Origin: Anaerolineae bacterium
Lineage (GTDB): Bacteria > Chloroflexota > Anaerolineae > Promineifilales > Promineifilaceae
Reading direction: 5' to 3'
NCBI GenBank assembly: GCA_019637635.1
Contig: JAHBVI010000022.1
Location: 1-64,000 of the forward strand
Length of the DNA stretch: 64,000 nt
Shown one piece after another: positions 51,710-63,843 of the stretch. The notes under the pieces were generated by a model. That model made no database searches. It was not told where the DNA came from and was given only the letters and a program-made list of their open reading frames with translations. Numbering within the stretch: position 1 is the first letter of the stretch; every line of letters starts with the position of its first letter. A program made the position numbers and the translations under genes.

Positions 51710-52645
51710 ATGAGATCGAAACTCATTTGGATTTTGGGCATACTGGTTGTGTTGCTCTTGCTGGTTTATCTAGGGGGCAGTTGGTATTTTGGCGATTTAC
51801 TCATTAATCGGCCTACGGCCACGCTGGCTGATTCCCAAACCTCAATGGCCGGGTTGGGGCTGCCTGTTTTGCCGACCCCGGAAGCGGTGTCCATTCAAAA
51901 TGGCGATGTGTCCCTGGCCGGGTTTTTCTATGACAATGAAAAAGATGGCGACTGCGCCGTCGTCCTGCTGCATGGGTACACCGGCACCCGCTACAGCGCC
52001 CTGCAATATGCCCCCCTCTTTTGGGAACGTGGCTGTGACCTGCTGGCGTATGACGCTCGCGGCCATGGCGAAAGCAGCCCGGCCTTTCACACCTATGGGT
52101 ATTATGAAAAACAAGACGCCCAGGCGGCCTATACCTGGCTGCTGGCGCGCACCGGTCTGCAACCGGAACAGGTGGCCTTAACCGGCGTTTCCTATGGCGC
52201 AGCTACCTCCTTACAAACTGCTCCGCTGCTGCCCGAAGCGGCCTTCATCATCGCCGATTCCCCCTATGAAAGTTTGGAAACTATTGTAGGCTGGCAGGCA
52301 GTGGAGCAATTTGGCTCGTGGGTAGAGCTTTTTGTCCCGGCGGCCTTTGTCTTAGCCGAGATGCGGGCCGATTTTGAAGTGGGTGACGTGGCGCCCAAAG
52401 AGGCGGTGGCGGACACGGCCGTGCCCATTCTGCTCATTCACTCCCGCACCGATGCCTTCACGCCCTACACCCACTCGGAAACCATTTACGCCAACAGCAA
52501 CCCGGCGACGACCGTGCTGCACATTACCGACTGGGGGTCAGACCACGCCCGCGACATTTTCACCGATTTTGACGCCTATAAGCAGATGGTGGATGAATTT
52601 CTGGCCCAATACGCGCCGGATTTTGGCATCAGCGACGGCCGTTAA
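51710..52645 (+). CDS. Membrane-anchored alpha/beta hydrolase
   Basis: A 311-residue protein with an N-terminal membrane helix (WILGILVVLLLLVYLGGSWY), the oxyanion stretch VVLLHGYTGTRYSALQYAPL, the nucleophile in ALTGVSYGAATSLQTA, Asp in LLIHSRTDAFTPYTHSE and His in TDWGSDHARDI. This resembles the BAAT/esterase-like serine hydrolases. It probably faces outside. GAGGAGTC precedes the ATG. Confidence 0.85.
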   Translation: MRSKLIWILGILVVLLLLVYLGGSWYFGDLLINRPTATLADSQTSMAGLGLPVLPTPEAVSIQNGDVSLAGFFYDNEKDGDCAVVLLHGYTGTRYSALQYAPLFWERGCDLLAYDARGHGESSPAFHTYGYYEKQDAQAAYTWLLARTGLQPEQVALTGVSYGAATSLQTAPLLPEAAFIIADSPYESLETIVGWQAVEQFGSWVELFVPAAFVLAEMRADFEVGDVAPKEAVADTAVPILLIHSRTDAFTPYTHSETIYANSNPATTVLHITDWGSDHARDIFTDFDAYKQMVDEFLAQYAPDFGISDGR

Positions 52646-52650
52646 GGCAT

Positions 52651-52679
52651 GATGGGGTAGTTGTCGAAATTTCCCCATC
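52651..52679. terminator. Bidirectional hairpin between convergent genes
   Basis: GATGGGG (52651-52657) and CCCCATC (52673-52679) flank 15 bases between the converging hydrolase and glycosyltransferase genes; the right arm overlaps the glycosyltransferase stop. Confidence 0.5.
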
Positions 52680-55503
52680 AGCGGACGTTTATGCCCATCT
52701 CCAACCGCAAACGGCCGTCCACCTGCCTCTCCCCATCCACCGCTACCGGCAGCCGCTCCCCCGTGTCAGGATTATAAAGCCCCAGCCACAACGTATACGC
52801 GCCCGATGCTAAATCAGGCGGCAGTAAGAGTGTATGCGTGTCTGCCAGCACCTCGCCTGGTCGCCAACTCGTGGTGGGGCGGGAACCTTGCCGGGGAAAG
52901 CTGTCTTGTTGAGCCACCATCTCCCCATTTTCATCTTCCAGATGCAGGAAAATGGCATAGTTAGCCGGAAACAAGACTTCCGTTTGCCACACCAGCGTTA
53001 CCGAGAGCGGGCGGCCCGGCGCCACGGCCGTATCCGCCCAGGTAATTCCCGCCAGCCGCGCCAGGGGTGGTTCGCCAAACACCGCCTGGGTGGGCTGCGT
53101 CATCTCCGGCAGTTCCGTCACCAACGGCCAGGCTTCCACCGCAACCTCTTCTGGCAAAGTGACGCTGTTCGTCCACAGTCGCCAGCCATCCTGCCCCCGC
53201 CGCCAGCCGCCTGTTTGCGGGTCGCGCAGCGCCAGCCGCAGGTGGTAAACACCGTCGGCAGCCTGCGCCGGGATCTGCAGTAGGGCACGGCCGTGCAGCA
53301 GTTCCCCTGCTTGCCATTGTGCCGGGGGATAATCGGCGCGGGTGGGTGTGGTGATGGTTTCCGCCGCCAGGTGGCCCTGCGCATCCAGCAGTTGCACCAC
53401 CAACTGGCTGTCCGGCGCGCCGCCCCGCGCCTGCCAGTACACATCCACCGGCAGCAGATGGCCGGGGCGGTACGTTTCGGCGGGAAAGTTGTACCCGACT
53501 AGATCGAGGCCAGGCCAATGGACAAGGCGAGGGGTATGGGCGGGCAGGTTGGCGGCGGACACGGCCGTATGCGGCGTCACCGTCAGTTGCGGCAGCAGCA
53601 AGAGGGGGCCGTTGCCGGGCGCAGCCGGCACGGGCATATGCGTGGCCCGGTCCAGCAGTTGCAGCCACACCTGGTACTCACCGGGCGGCAGCCCGGCGGG
53701 CAGTTGAATGGGGGGCTGGTACTGCACGGCCGTCTCTTCCGACCAGGCAAACGGGGGATATGTTTCCCACAGGGGATAACTTGTCTCCCACCAGGTCGTG
53801 TCGCCGTCGCGGAATTGCAGCGCCAGCAGGTAATGTTTTTCTGCCGCAGTTGCGCCCTCACCCGTATCGCTGCGTGACCAGGCAAAAACCGGCTGCCAGA
53901 CGGCCCCCGATGGAATTTCTGCCGGTGAGGAAACGGTGTGCAGGTTCAACTGATTATCATAAGTTGCCATGAGTGGTAAATCGGCAACGGCCGTGTCCTG
54001 AACCGGGTCTGGCGCAAACAACACCACTTTCACCCCCAACCAGAGCGAAGAAAACCGTTTTTCATCCAGCCGCCGCCAATTGTCTTCTGCCCATTCGGTC
54101 AGGGCGGTGATGGGGAAGCCGGTGCGCGGCGTCGGCTCCGTCACAAACCAGATGCGCGGCGCAGTCGCACCCATTTCTGCCAGCCGCTGCCGGGCCGCGG
54201 CCACATCATGTTCGGGTAACCGGGGCACGGCCGTCCAGGGCGCAGCGCCTTCGTAGTAATAATCAAAAGGAAATTGGATGATGGTATCGTGCAGCACAAT
54301 CAGATCGCCGGGTTGTGCCGCCTGGTTCAAATACTGCGCCAGCCCTTGCAAATCATCCTTCACCAGCGCCGGAACGGTAAACTGAGTGCGCAGCCAGGCC
54401 AACTGGCTGATAATGACCAACGCCGCCAACACCAGGCCCGGCACACGGCCGTAACGCCCCGGCAAAAACAATCCCGCCGCCATCAACACCAGCAGCGGCG
54501 GCAGGCTCATAATCAGGTGACGCGGGCCATTGTACAGCGGCGACAGCGCCGAGAGCGCATAGAGCAGCAGCAGCGGCACCAGCAAATACGCCGCCAGCAG
54601 GGTCACGCCGGCCCGCTTGCCCTTCTGCCAGGCGACCAGGCCGCCCCACAGCGCCAGCAGCCAGGCCGGCCACACCCGCCACCAGACGCCTAAAAAGCCG
54701 GGCACAATTCCCAGGCCAAAAGCAGTGGCCGTGTGGGTGAGCAAATCGGCCAGGGGCACAAAGGCAAAGTCAAACTGCCGTTCCCCCAGGAAACGGGGCA
54801 GCAAATATCCGGCCACCGCCAGCAGCAAAAGGCAGAGGAGTACGGCCGTGCCCCACACCCATCCCGGCAGCCGGCGCACCAGGTTATGTTGCAGGCCCAT
54901 CATAAGCAGCGCCAATAAGCCAAAGGCAAACACAAAAATGCCAAAATAATGGGACAAAATGGCCGTCATCCCGGCTGCGCCCCACAAAACCAGCCAGCGC
55001 CACCTGATCCCGGTGGCGATGCTTTGCCAGAAACAAACCAGCGCCCATACCGACAGCATCGAAAAAAAGAGCAGCACGGTGTAATTGCGCATCTCCTGGC
55101 TCTGCCACACGTGCAACGGCGAGATCGCCAGAAAAAAAGCCGCTCCTACGCCCGGCCATACCCCCAACAACCGTTTGCCCAACTGATAAATGAGCGGCAC
55201 ATTCAGCAGCCCCCACAAAACCCCCACCAGACGCAGGGCAAAAATGGAATCACCCGCCAGCAGGCGCATGGCAAACAGGAACAAAAAGTAGAGCGGTGGA
55301 TTGGTGTCCTGGGTGGGGGCGCCATCAATTACAATCAGGCCGCGCAGCACAGCGGGCAGCGTCAGTTGGGCGCGGTACAGGCTCAACCCCTCGTCCGTCC
55401 ACATGGATTGGGCCTCAAGGGCATACAACCGCAGCCCCCAGGCCAGCAGCAAAATGCCGATGAGTAAAAGCCGTAACCGCCATGTGTGCATCTGCCCGGT
55501 CAT
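52678..55503 (-). CDS. GT39-like membrane glycosyltransferase with large C-terminal extracellular part
   Basis: A 941-residue protein. The first 400 residues have about 10 membrane segments and the GT39/ArnT-like catalytic loop after helix 1 (SMWTDEGLSLYRAQLTLP). ISPLHVWQSQEMRNYTVLLF is typical of this family, which uses polyprenyl-phosphate sugars. The C-terminal 500 residues are beta-rich, with motifs LPAGLPPGEYQVWLQL and GAYTLWLGLYNPDTGERLPV. It overlaps the next gene upstream by ATGA. Confidence 0.8.
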   Translation of the reverse strand: MTGQMHTWRLRLLLIGILLLAWGLRLYALEAQSMWTDEGLSLYRAQLTLPAVLRGLIVIDGAPTQDTNPPLYFLFLFAMRLLAGDSIFALRLVGVLWGLLNVPLIYQLGKRLLGVWPGVGAAFFLAISPLHVWQSQEMRNYTVLLFFSMLSVWALVCFWQSIATGIRWRWLVLWGAAGMTAILSHYFGIFVFAFGLLALLMMGLQHNLVRRLPGWVWGTAVLLCLLLLAVAGYLLPRFLGERQFDFAFVPLADLLTHTATAFGLGIVPGFLGVWWRVWPAWLLALWGGLVAWQKGKRAGVTLLAAYLLVPLLLLYALSALSPLYNGPRHLIMSLPPLLVLMAAGLFLPGRYGRVPGLVLAALVIISQLAWLRTQFTVPALVKDDLQGLAQYLNQAAQPGDLIVLHDTIIQFPFDYYYEGAAPWTAVPRLPEHDVAAARQRLAEMGATAPRIWFVTEPTPRTGFPITALTEWAEDNWRRLDEKRFSSLWLGVKVVLFAPDPVQDTAVADLPLMATYDNQLNLHTVSSPAEIPSGAVWQPVFAWSRSDTGEGATAAEKHYLLALQFRDGDTTWWETSYPLWETYPPFAWSEETAVQYQPPIQLPAGLPPGEYQVWLQLLDRATHMPVPAAPGNGPLLLLPQLTVTPHTAVSAANLPAHTPRLVHWPGLDLVGYNFPAETYRPGHLLPVDVYWQARGGAPDSQLVVQLLDAQGHLAAETITTPTRADYPPAQWQAGELLHGRALLQIPAQAADGVYHLRLALRDPQTGGWRRGQDGWRLWTNSVTLPEEVAVEAWPLVTELPEMTQPTQAVFGEPPLARLAGITWADTAVAPGRPLSVTLVWQTEVLFPANYAIFLHLEDENGEMVAQQDSFPRQGSRPTTSWRPGEVLADTHTLLLPPDLASGAYTLWLGLYNPDTGERLPVAVDGERQVDGRLRLEMGINVR

Positions 55504-57686
55504 GGCGTTACCTGTACAGTGGTGAGAGGGTGGGCTTCGCCCAATCTCTCATTGGTTTGGGGATCGTACAAACCCACCAGCAAATCGTATACGCCGGGTG
55601 GTAGTTCGGGCGGCAGAGTGAAGGTATGCCGGTCGGTCACCACTTCCCCCGCCGCCCACCAGGAGGTGGGGTACCAGCCCGCTTTGGGTGGGCCGTCAAA
55701 TGTGGCTGCCAGTGCGCCGCTTTGGTCTTGCAGGTGGATGAAAACGGTGTAATCCCGGCTCACCGGTGCGGCCACCCACCATTGCAGCGTCAGGTCAACC
55801 GGTGCGGCCGCCGACCAGGTGGGGGATGTGTCATGGGCGGCCAGGCGCACGGCCGTATCGCCGGCCGGTGTTGTTGTCAGTGGGGGTGATTGGGCGCTTT
55901 CCAGCCGCACGGCCGTAGCAAATGCGGCGTTAATGGGCCGCCCGTTCCCGTCCCAGACCGGCAGCCGTTCCCCCGTTTCCGGCGCAATCAGCCCCACCTC
56001 CACCTGGTAGCGCAGCGTTTCGGCCAGGTCGGCCGGAATCTCCAGGCGGATTACGTCACAAAAGGGAGCGTTCACCTGCCACACAGAAGTCGGGTAGCTC
56101 CCCAATCCGGGAAAGGTCTGGCGGCGCGCCACTACCTGGTTTTGTGGCCCTACCAGATGCACCAGGATGGCATAATCCACGTCCGATTGCGCCAGCGGTC
56201 GCCAGCAAACAGTGACGGGCAGCGTCTCCCCGGCCCGCGCCGTCTGTTGCGCCGTTTCCACCGTGAGCAGTTCGGCCAGATCGCCCATGCGCCAGTTAAG
56301 CGGCCGGATTGCCGCCACTTCCGCTTCATCTAATACGGGCGGCGGGGCATAAGCCGGCCGGATGAGCAGAATGGGAGCTAAAATTGCCGGGAAGATCATG
56401 GCGGCTGCCAGACCGATTTCCAGGCGAGGGCGCAGGCTGTACCAACCGGCAGCCAACAACACACCGGCGGCGCCGATGGCCGGGTATAACAAACGGCCGT
56501 GCGGCGCCGTCACCGTTTGCATCCATACTTCCAGGGAAACGGCCACCAGCAGGCAGGAGAGGGCCAATAAGAGGAACAGCACGGCCGTTGTCTGCCACAC
56601 CCAACCACGCTGCCAATGCCGGACGGTTTGCCGGAGCAACCCGGCTGCCGCGCCCAACACGGCCAGCCCTATCAGCCCATACACCCAACCGGCAAATTTG
56701 ATATTGCCCCAGCCAAAAGCGGCCCAGTAAGATTGGAACACCTCGATCCATTCGGCCAGTGGCGGCTGGCGCTGCGCCGGGGAATCACAATACGCCCAGG
56801 GGGCGAAGCAGTGGGTTTCCAGGCCAAAGGGCGACCCATAAAGCAGGGTGTTACGGCCGTACCACCAACCCGCCACCAGCAGAACGGCCGTGCCTGCTGC
56901 CAATACCGTGCCCACCACCGCCCGCCAGTTTTGCCGGTGCTGCCACCACAGCCAGCCAAACCCGGCGGCCAATACCGGCGCCAGCAGCAGGCTGTTGCTC
57001 TTGGCCAGCAGCGCCAGCCCATACACAAGCCCCAGCAGCAGTCCCCACTCCCAGGCCGGGCCGCGCCGCAGCAGACGCGCCAGCAGCCAGAGTACGGCCG
57101 TACTCAGCGCCGCCACCGCCATCTCATTGGAAATGACGCTGCTCAAAAAGATGACCTGGGGCGTTAGCGCCACCAGCAGTCCGGCGGCAAAGGCGACGGT
57201 GGGGCGTCCCGGCCATACTTCCCCGGCCAGCGCCAGGGTAGCCAGCACCAGGATTACGCCAAAGAGCAGGGAAACGAGCCGGGCCAGATAGACGCCCAAC
57301 CATTGGCCGCGTAACGGCCGTGTGTCTGCCGGATAATGCACAGCTACATTTTTGTTATCGGGCACGTTGCCGGGGGCGGCGGAAGGGAAATAGGGATTGG
57401 GGCGGTAGACGGCCGTGGAGTCGTTTAATTGGCCGAGGGCGGTCGGCAACGCGGCCAACAGATAATACAAAGGGGGCTGCCCCGCTTCCTGGCGTACCGG
57501 TGTTTTCCAGGCAGTCGCTCCCTGAGGCGGCAAACGCCGATTATCTACCAGCCAAAAAATATAAGCGGTGTGTTCGGGTTCATCCGGCCCTTCAAATGGC
57601 GGAATCAGGGAACGATACCAGGCCGATAAGCCGATCAGCAGCAGCACAGGTATCCCCCACATCAGCAATCGCCTGGTGACAGTCAT
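55500..57686 (-). CDS. GT39/ArnT-like membrane glycosyltransferase paralogue
   Basis: A 728-residue paralogue. Catalytic-type loop after helix 1: IPPFEGPDEPEHTAYIFWLV. About 11 membrane segments follow, then a beta-rich C-terminus with LRYQVEVGLIAPETGERLPV and LPPGVYDLLVGLYDPQTNER, the same repeat motif as in the paired protein. The two genes are translationally coupled, suggesting one transcript. Surface glycan or protein O-glycosylation is likely, but the substrate is unknown. Confidence 0.75.
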   Translation of the reverse strand: MTVTRRLLMWGIPVLLLIGLSAWYRSLIPPFEGPDEPEHTAYIFWLVDNRRLPPQGATAWKTPVRQEAGQPPLYYLLAALPTALGQLNDSTAVYRPNPYFPSAAPGNVPDNKNVAVHYPADTRPLRGQWLGVYLARLVSLLFGVILVLATLALAGEVWPGRPTVAFAAGLLVALTPQVIFLSSVISNEMAVAALSTAVLWLLARLLRRGPAWEWGLLLGLVYGLALLAKSNSLLLAPVLAAGFGWLWWQHRQNWRAVVGTVLAAGTAVLLVAGWWYGRNTLLYGSPFGLETHCFAPWAYCDSPAQRQPPLAEWIEVFQSYWAAFGWGNIKFAGWVYGLIGLAVLGAAAGLLRQTVRHWQRGWVWQTTAVLFLLLALSCLLVAVSLEVWMQTVTAPHGRLLYPAIGAAGVLLAAGWYSLRPRLEIGLAAAMIFPAILAPILLIRPAYAPPPVLDEAEVAAIRPLNWRMGDLAELLTVETAQQTARAGETLPVTVCWRPLAQSDVDYAILVHLVGPQNQVVARRQTFPGLGSYPTSVWQVNAPFCDVIRLEIPADLAETLRYQVEVGLIAPETGERLPVWDGNGRPINAAFATAVRLESAQSPPLTTTPAGDTAVRLAAHDTSPTWSAAAPVDLTLQWWVAAPVSRDYTVFIHLQDQSGALAATFDGPPKAGWYPTSWWAAGEVVTDRHTFTLPPELPPGVYDLLVGLYDPQTNERLGEAHPLTTVQVTP

Positions 57687-57713
57687 GGGAGTGGGAGTAT
57701 AGCGATGCTAGGC

Positions 57714-57777
57714 AGTGCCAGGCAAGGGGCTGTTCAGTCCTGGTCAATTGAGACGGTTACGCCCCTTGCCTGGCACT
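57714..57777. repeat. Dispersed inverted repeat, copy 2 (30-nt spacer)
   Basis: AGTGCCAGGCAAGGGGC (57714-57730) and GCCCCTTGCCTGGCACT (57761-57777) are perfect 17-bp arms around 30 nt. It lies between divergent genes. From 57778 to 58100 I see no gene; the atp promoter should be there. Confidence 0.88.
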
Positions 57778-58100
57778 ATCTCATCCGTTTGTGAATTGTT
57801 GGACAAATGACGGCGGGTAGGGTATATTTTGCCCGCTGCCAGCCCCGGCTGACAGCCAAATCCTGCATACAAATTGGCAGCGTCCCCACTGTTCAGGGGT
57901 AACTGGCCTGGACAGTTGAAAGATTAACAAAACTCGCGTGAATTAAAAGCAATTTACAAACTCACAGTTAACCCGCAGGTGACACTAATTTACTTCTGCG
58001 AAATTTGATGATTTGTCAAGAGGTTTTCCGTGTGTGGGATGCCCAGCAAAGATTCATAATTCATCCTTCATAATTCGTAATTTCCATAGGAGGTTGGTGA

Positions 58101-59774
58101 ATGGCAACCCTTGCCCCAGATTTTAAGAATATTACCGATTCGCTTCTTAAGCAGATTGAAGGCTTTGACTTTGAAGTTAAAGCGCGCAGTGTGGGTACGG
58201 TCAAGGCCGTATACGATGGTATTGCCCTGGTTGGTGGCCTGGCCGACGTGAAGGCCATGGAACTGGTGCAGTTCAGCAACGGTGTGGCCGGTCTGGCGCT
58301 GGACTTGCAGCCGGGCAGCGTCGGCGTCGTCATCATGGGCGACTACTCTCAGATTGAAGAAGGTGACGAGGTGCGCGCCACCGGGCAGGTTGCTTCTGTC
58401 CCCGTCGGCAATGCGCTTATTGGCCGGGTGGTAGACCCCCTGGGTAATGCCTTGGATGGCAAAGGGACGATTGCGACGACGGCCGTGCGCACCATCCAGC
58501 GTACAGCCCCCGGCGTAATTGAACGGCGTGGTGTGAACGCCCCTGTGCAAACCGGCATCATCTCCATTGACGCCATGTTCCCCATTGGGCGTGGCCAGCG
58601 TGAACTCATCATTGGCGACCGCCAGACGGGTAAAACCGCCATCTGCCTGGACACCATTATCAACCAGAAAGGGCAAGATGTGATTTGTATCTATGTCGCC
58701 ATTGGGCAGCGCACCGGGCAGGTGGCCCAGGTGGTCAGCACCCTGGAAAAATACGGCGCCATGGATTACACCGTTGTGGTTGTGGCCAGCGCCTCTGACC
58801 CCGCCCCGCTGCAATACTTTGCCCCCTATTCCGGCTGCGCCATCGGCGAAGAGTTCATGGAACAAGGCAAGGACGCCCTCATTATTTACGATGACCTTTC
58901 CAAACACGCCTGGGCCTACCGCCAGATGTCCCTCATTTTGCGCCGTCCGCCGGATCGTGAAGCGTACCCCGGTGACATTTTCTCGCTGCACAGCACCTTG
59001 CTGGAACGGGCCGTCCGTTTGCGCGATGAATGGATCATTGTGGAAAAAGGTACGGCCGTGACCAAAGAAACCCAGGGCGTAGATGGCAAAGTATACTTTG
59101 GCAATCTGGAAGAGGAAGCAATTGAACACGCCTTGAAAGCGTTGGATGACCCCAAACAAGAAAAATACGAGGTCGTCAAAGTGCCCGGCTCCGGCGGATC
59201 GCTGACGGCATTGCCTATCATTGAAACCCTGCTCGGCGACGTGTCGGCCTATATCCCCACCAACGTTATTTCCATCACCGACGGTCAGATTTTCCTGGAA
59301 ACCGACCTGTTCAATGCCGGGCAGCGGCCGGCCATCAACACCGGTCTCTCCGTCTCCCGCGTCGGTAGCGCCGCCCAAAAACGGGCCATGAGCAAGGTCT
59401 CCGGCGGTCTAAAAGCCGACCTCTCCCAATATCGGGAACTGGCCGCCTTTGCCCAATTTGGCTCCGACCTGGACGCCGCCACCCAACGCCAGTTAGCGCG
59501 TGGTGAACGGCTGATGGAACTGCTGAAGCAGCCCCAATATAGCCCCTGGCGGTTAGATCATCAGGTATTTGTCATCTATGCCGGTTCGCGGGGGTATATG
59601 GACAGCGTGGCCGTCAGCCAGGTAAACCGCTGGATGCGCGAATTTGTGCGCTACATGGACACCGCTCACCCAGGGGTAGGCCAGCCAATCCTGGAAAAAG
59701 GCGCCTGGAACGACGACATCGAAAACGCCCTCAAACAGGCTATCGTAGACTTCAACGCGAGTTGGACAAACTAA
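58101..59774 (+). CDS. atpA: ATP synthase F1 subunit alpha (with insert)
   Basis: The 557-residue alpha subunit carries the nucleotide site [12 protein letters not shown] and family stretches [34 protein letters not shown] and [18 protein letters not shown]. It is about 45 residues longer than the common alpha. The extra length is mostly at residues 308-365 ([17 protein letters not shown]...), placed between LLERAVRL and [16 protein letters not shown] precedes the ATG. It is first in an alpha-gamma-beta-epsilon cluster; delta and Fo genes are not upstream. Confidence 0.97.
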   Translation: MATLAPDFKNITDSLLKQIEGFDFEVKARSVGTVKAVYDGIALVGGLADVKAMELVQFSNGVAGLALDLQPGSVGVVIMGDYSQIEEGDEVRATGQVASVPVGNALIGRVVDPLGNALDGKGTIATTAVRTIQRTAPGVIERRGVNAPVQTGIISIDAMFPIGRGQRELIIGDRQTGKTAICLDTIINQKGQDVICIYVAIGQRTGQVAQVVSTLEKYGAMDYTVVVVASASDPAPLQYFAPYSGCAIGEEFMEQGKDALIIYDDLSKHAWAYRQMSLILRRPPDREAYPGDIFSLHSTLLERAVRLRDEWIIVEKGTAVTKETQGVDGKVYFGNLEEEAIEHALKALDDPKQEKYEVVKVPGSGGSLTALPIIETLLGDVSAYIPTNVISITDGQIFLETDLFNAGQRPAINTGLSVSRVGSAAQKRAMSKVSGGLKADLSQYRELAAFAQFGSDLDAATQRQLARGERLMELLKQPQYSPWRLDHQVFVIYAGSRGYMDSVAVSQVNRWMREFVRYMDTAHPGVGQPILEKGAWNDDIENALKQAIVDFNASWTN

Positions 59775-59844
59775 ATTGTGTTCAAGTACTCAGGTGCTTA
59801 CGTGCCCACGTGAATACCTGAACACCTGAACACTTAAACACTTC
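59775..59844. repeat. Inverted repeat-rich gap atpA-atpG
   Basis: GTGTTCAAGTACTCAGGTG is partly complementary to the CACCTGAACACTTAAACAC side. Heptamer-like CACTTAA units lie just before the atpG start, without a ribosome site. Confidence 0.6.
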
Positions 59845-60750
59845 ATGGCTACCGAACGCGAACTAAAAAAACGCATTACCAGTATTAAAAATATCTCGCA
59901 GGTGACCAATGCGTTGGCGGCCGTGTCGGCTTCTAAGGCCAACCGCGCCCAACGTCAGGTAGAGGCCACCCGCGCCTACGCCGGCAAGGCGTTTGAGATA
60001 TTGCACAATCTGGCCTCTCAACCCGGTGTTGGCTCCACCGGCCATCCGCTGCTCACCGCGCGGACAGACATCAAGAATGTGGCCGTTATCCTCATCACCG
60101 GCAATCGGGGTCTGGCCGGGGCGTATAACAGCAATATCGTTGCCTATACAGAAAAGTTTATCCGTGCTTTGGACAAACCGACGCAGGTGATTGCCGTCGG
60201 CCGTAAAGGGCGCGATTTGATGATCCGCCGGGGTTACAATGTGGTCGCTTCATTTGATAACATTCCCGATGCCCCTTCCATTTTGCATGTGACCCCCATT
60301 TCGCAGTTAGTAACGGACGATTATTTGAGCGGCAAGGTGGATGAGGTATTTGTGGCTTACACCGATTTCATTAACCTGATCGCCCGCCGTCCCACCGTGA
60401 AACAACTGCTGCCGCTGAAGCCATTTGACTTTGGCGATATGGCCGTAGCGGAATATGTGGCGCATGTGAACTTGTCTGGCGTTTCGGAGCGGGTGTATAG
60501 CTATGAACCTGCCCCGGCCGATTTGCTGGATGTGGTGGTGCCCCGTTTTACTGACTTGCAGGTGTACCAGTCGGTGTTGGAGGCGCAGGCCAGTGAACAT
60601 AGCGCCCGTTACGTGGCGATGAACAATGCCACCGATAACGCGGCGGAATTGATTGAAATTTTGACGCTGGAACGCAACAAAGCGCGTCAGTCCAGCATTA
60701 CCAGTGAAATTTTAGACATCGTGGGCGGCGCAGCTGCGTTGTCCAATTAA
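59845..60750 (+). CDS. atpG: ATP synthase F1 subunit gamma
   Basis: The 301-residue central shaft. The N-terminal helix ELKKRITSIKNISQVTNALA, the conserved ITGNRGLAGAYNSNIVAYTE, and the C-terminal helix with EHSARYVAMNNATDNAAELI are family hallmarks. Final NKARQSSITSEILDIVGGAA is the usual last helix. Length is standard. Confidence 0.96.
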   Translation: MATERELKKRITSIKNISQVTNALAAVSASKANRAQRQVEATRAYAGKAFEILHNLASQPGVGSTGHPLLTARTDIKNVAVILITGNRGLAGAYNSNIVAYTEKFIRALDKPTQVIAVGRKGRDLMIRRGYNVVASFDNIPDAPSILHVTPISQLVTDDYLSGKVDEVFVAYTDFINLIARRPTVKQLLPLKPFDFGDMAVAEYVAHVNLSGVSERVYSYEPAPADLLDVVVPRFTDLQVYQSVLEAQASEHSARYVAMNNATDNAAELIEILTLERNKARQSSITSEILDIVGGAAALSN

Positions 60751-62214
<1,464 letters not shown>

Positions 62215-62218
62215 AAGG

Positions 62219-62260
62219 TCACGCATCACGCATCACGGTTCCGTGATGCGTGATGCGTGA
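62219..62260. repeat. 20-bp perfect hairpin of ATCACGC/GCGTGAT heptamers
   Basis: TCACGCATCACGCATCACGG (62219-62238) and its exact complement (62241-62260) flank TT. It sits between atpD and atpC and may set the beta:epsilon ratio (inference). Confidence 0.88.
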
Positions 62261-62273
62261 TGCGTGAAAAACT

Positions 62274-62747
62274 ATGGCTTTTACATGCGATATTGTGACG
62301 CAAGAGAAAACGGTCTTTAACGGCGAGGTGAAATCTGTTAGCCTGCCGGGTTCCGAAGGCCGGATGGGGATTTTGCCTAATCATTCGCCGCTGCTCACGA
62401 CGTTGGGTTTTGGCGAGGTGATTGTGCGTGATGATGCCGGCGGTGAGCAGTATTTTGCCATTGGCGGCGGTTTTGCGGAAGTGCAGCCGGATCATGTGAT
62501 TGTGCTGGCCGACTCGGCTGAACAGGCCGAAGAGATTGACATTGAACGGGCCGAACAGGCGCGGGCGCGGGCTGAACAGGCAATGAAGGAAGGGGTTGTT
62601 AGAGAAGACCCGGACAAATATGCCCAGATTCAAGCCTCTTTGCTGCGGGCGCAGGTGCGCCTGGATGTCGGCCGTAAACATGCCGGGCGGCAGCGGCGTG
62701 AGATGGCTACCGGCTTTAGCCAGCCCCGTGATGAGGATCGCAGTTAA
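62274..62747 (+). CDS. atpC: ATP synthase F1 subunit epsilon
   Basis: A 157-residue subunit. The N-terminal beta barrel has [20 protein letters not shown], then [20 protein letters not shown]. The C-terminal two helices ([20 protein letters not shown]) are present, so inhibition of ATP hydrolysis is possible. Somewhat longer than the usual 135 residues. The start follows the hairpin without a clear ribosome site. Confidence 0.95.
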   Translation: MAFTCDIVTQEKTVFNGEVKSVSLPGSEGRMGILPNHSPLLTTLGFGEVIVRDDAGGEQYFAIGGGFAEVQPDHVIVLADSAEQAEEIDIERAEQARARAEQAMKEGVVREDPDKYAQIQASLLRAQVRLDVGRKHAGRQRREMATGFSQPRDEDRS

Positions 62748-62749
62748 CT

Positions 62750-63769
62750 GTGTCGATCTTTACAACACATATTGCCATTGACCTGGGCACAGTGAATGTG
62801 TTGGTCTATGTGCAAGGGAAGGGGATTGTCCTACAGGAGCCTTCGGTTGTGGCCATCAGCGAGGATGGCGACAAGACGACGATTGTGGAGGTGGGGCGCG
62901 CGGCGAAAGAGATGTACGGCCGTACCCCCGAACGTATCGAAGTCATGCGCCCTTTGCGCGATGGCGTCATTGCCGATTACTTTGTTACCCAGGGCATGTT
63001 GGAATACTTCATCAGCAAAGTGTCCGGCGGGATACGCTTCCGCAAGCCCGAAGTGATGATCACCCATCCCTACGGCATTACCAGTGTGGAACGGCGCGCC
63101 ATTCGGGAAGCGGCCGTTGCCGCCGGCGCGCGCGACCCCGTTCACCTGATTTCTGAGCCGCTGGCTTCGGCCATTGGCGCCGGGCTGCCGATTGGTACCC
63201 CTGCCGGTAACATGGTGGTGGATTTAGGCGGCGGCTCCACGGAAGCGGCTGTGGTGGCCATGAACGGCATTGTCTGTGCCGAATCTGTGCGCGTGGGCGG
63301 CGTTCATTTAGATGAAGCCATCATCAGCTATATCCGTAAAAAGTACAACCTGGTCATTGGTGAACCAACGGCCGAAGCCATCAAAATCAAAATCGGGGCG
63401 GCGATGGATATAGACGAACCGACCACCATGCAAGTGCAGGGGCGGGATCAGGTAGCCGGTTTGCCCAAGACAATCACCATCAGCACCGGCGAAGTAGTGG
63501 AAGCCATCTCGGAACCATTACAGGCCATTGTCAACGTGGTGCGCACGGTTTTAGCCAAGACGCCGCCGGAATTATCCTCAGACATCATTGACCGGGGCAT
63601 GGTTTTAACGGGGGGTGGAGCGCTGTTGCGCGAGATTGACGCTCTGCTGACGCGGGAAACAGGCGTACCCGCTTACATGGCAGACAACCCGCTGGCCTGC
63701 ACCGCCTTAGGCGCTGGTAAAGCGTTGGCCGAACTCCCCATTTTGCAACGCAGCATCCCCGACCTCTAG
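62750..63769 (+). CDS. mreB: Rod-shape protein MreB
   Basis: A 339-residue actin homologue from GTG 62750, two bases after atpC. Motifs: phosphate-1 [18 protein letters not shown], phosphate-2 [16 protein letters not shown], connect region [20 protein letters not shown] and adenosine [15 protein letters not shown]. MreB filaments steer wall growth. No mreC/D follows; the next gene is on the other strand. It fits a filament-forming organism. Confidence 0.96.
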   Translation: MSIFTTHIAIDLGTVNVLVYVQGKGIVLQEPSVVAISEDGDKTTIVEVGRAAKEMYGRTPERIEVMRPLRDGVIADYFVTQGMLEYFISKVSGGIRFRKPEVMITHPYGITSVERRAIREAAVAAGARDPVHLISEPLASAIGAGLPIGTPAGNMVVDLGGGSTEAAVVAMNGIVCAESVRVGGVHLDEAIISYIRKKYNLVIGEPTAEAIKIKIGAAMDIDEPTTMQVQGRDQVAGLPKTITISTGEVVEAISEPLQAIVNVVRTVLAKTPPELSSDIIDRGMVLTGGGALLREIDALLTRETGVPAYMADNPLACTALGAGKALAELPILQRSIPDL

Positions 63770-63775
63770 TTAAAA

Positions 63776-63839
63776 AGTGCCAGACACAGGGCGGAACCCC
63801 CCGGACATTCCCAGGTAATTATGCCCTGTGCCTGGCATT
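63776..63839. repeat. Dispersed inverted repeat, copy 3 (30-nt spacer)
   Basis: AGTGCCAGACACAGGGC (63776-63792) and GCCCTGTGCCTGGCATT (63823-63839) pair with few mismatches around exactly 30 nt. It lies between mreB and the converging rex gene. Confidence 0.8.
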
Positions 63840-63843
63840 GCTT

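Noticed and set aside
58068-59378. Long open frame antisense to atpA
   Set aside because: Same explanation: a by-product of high G+C coding sequence on the other strand. The antisense frame over atpD (60859-62055) is rejected likewise.
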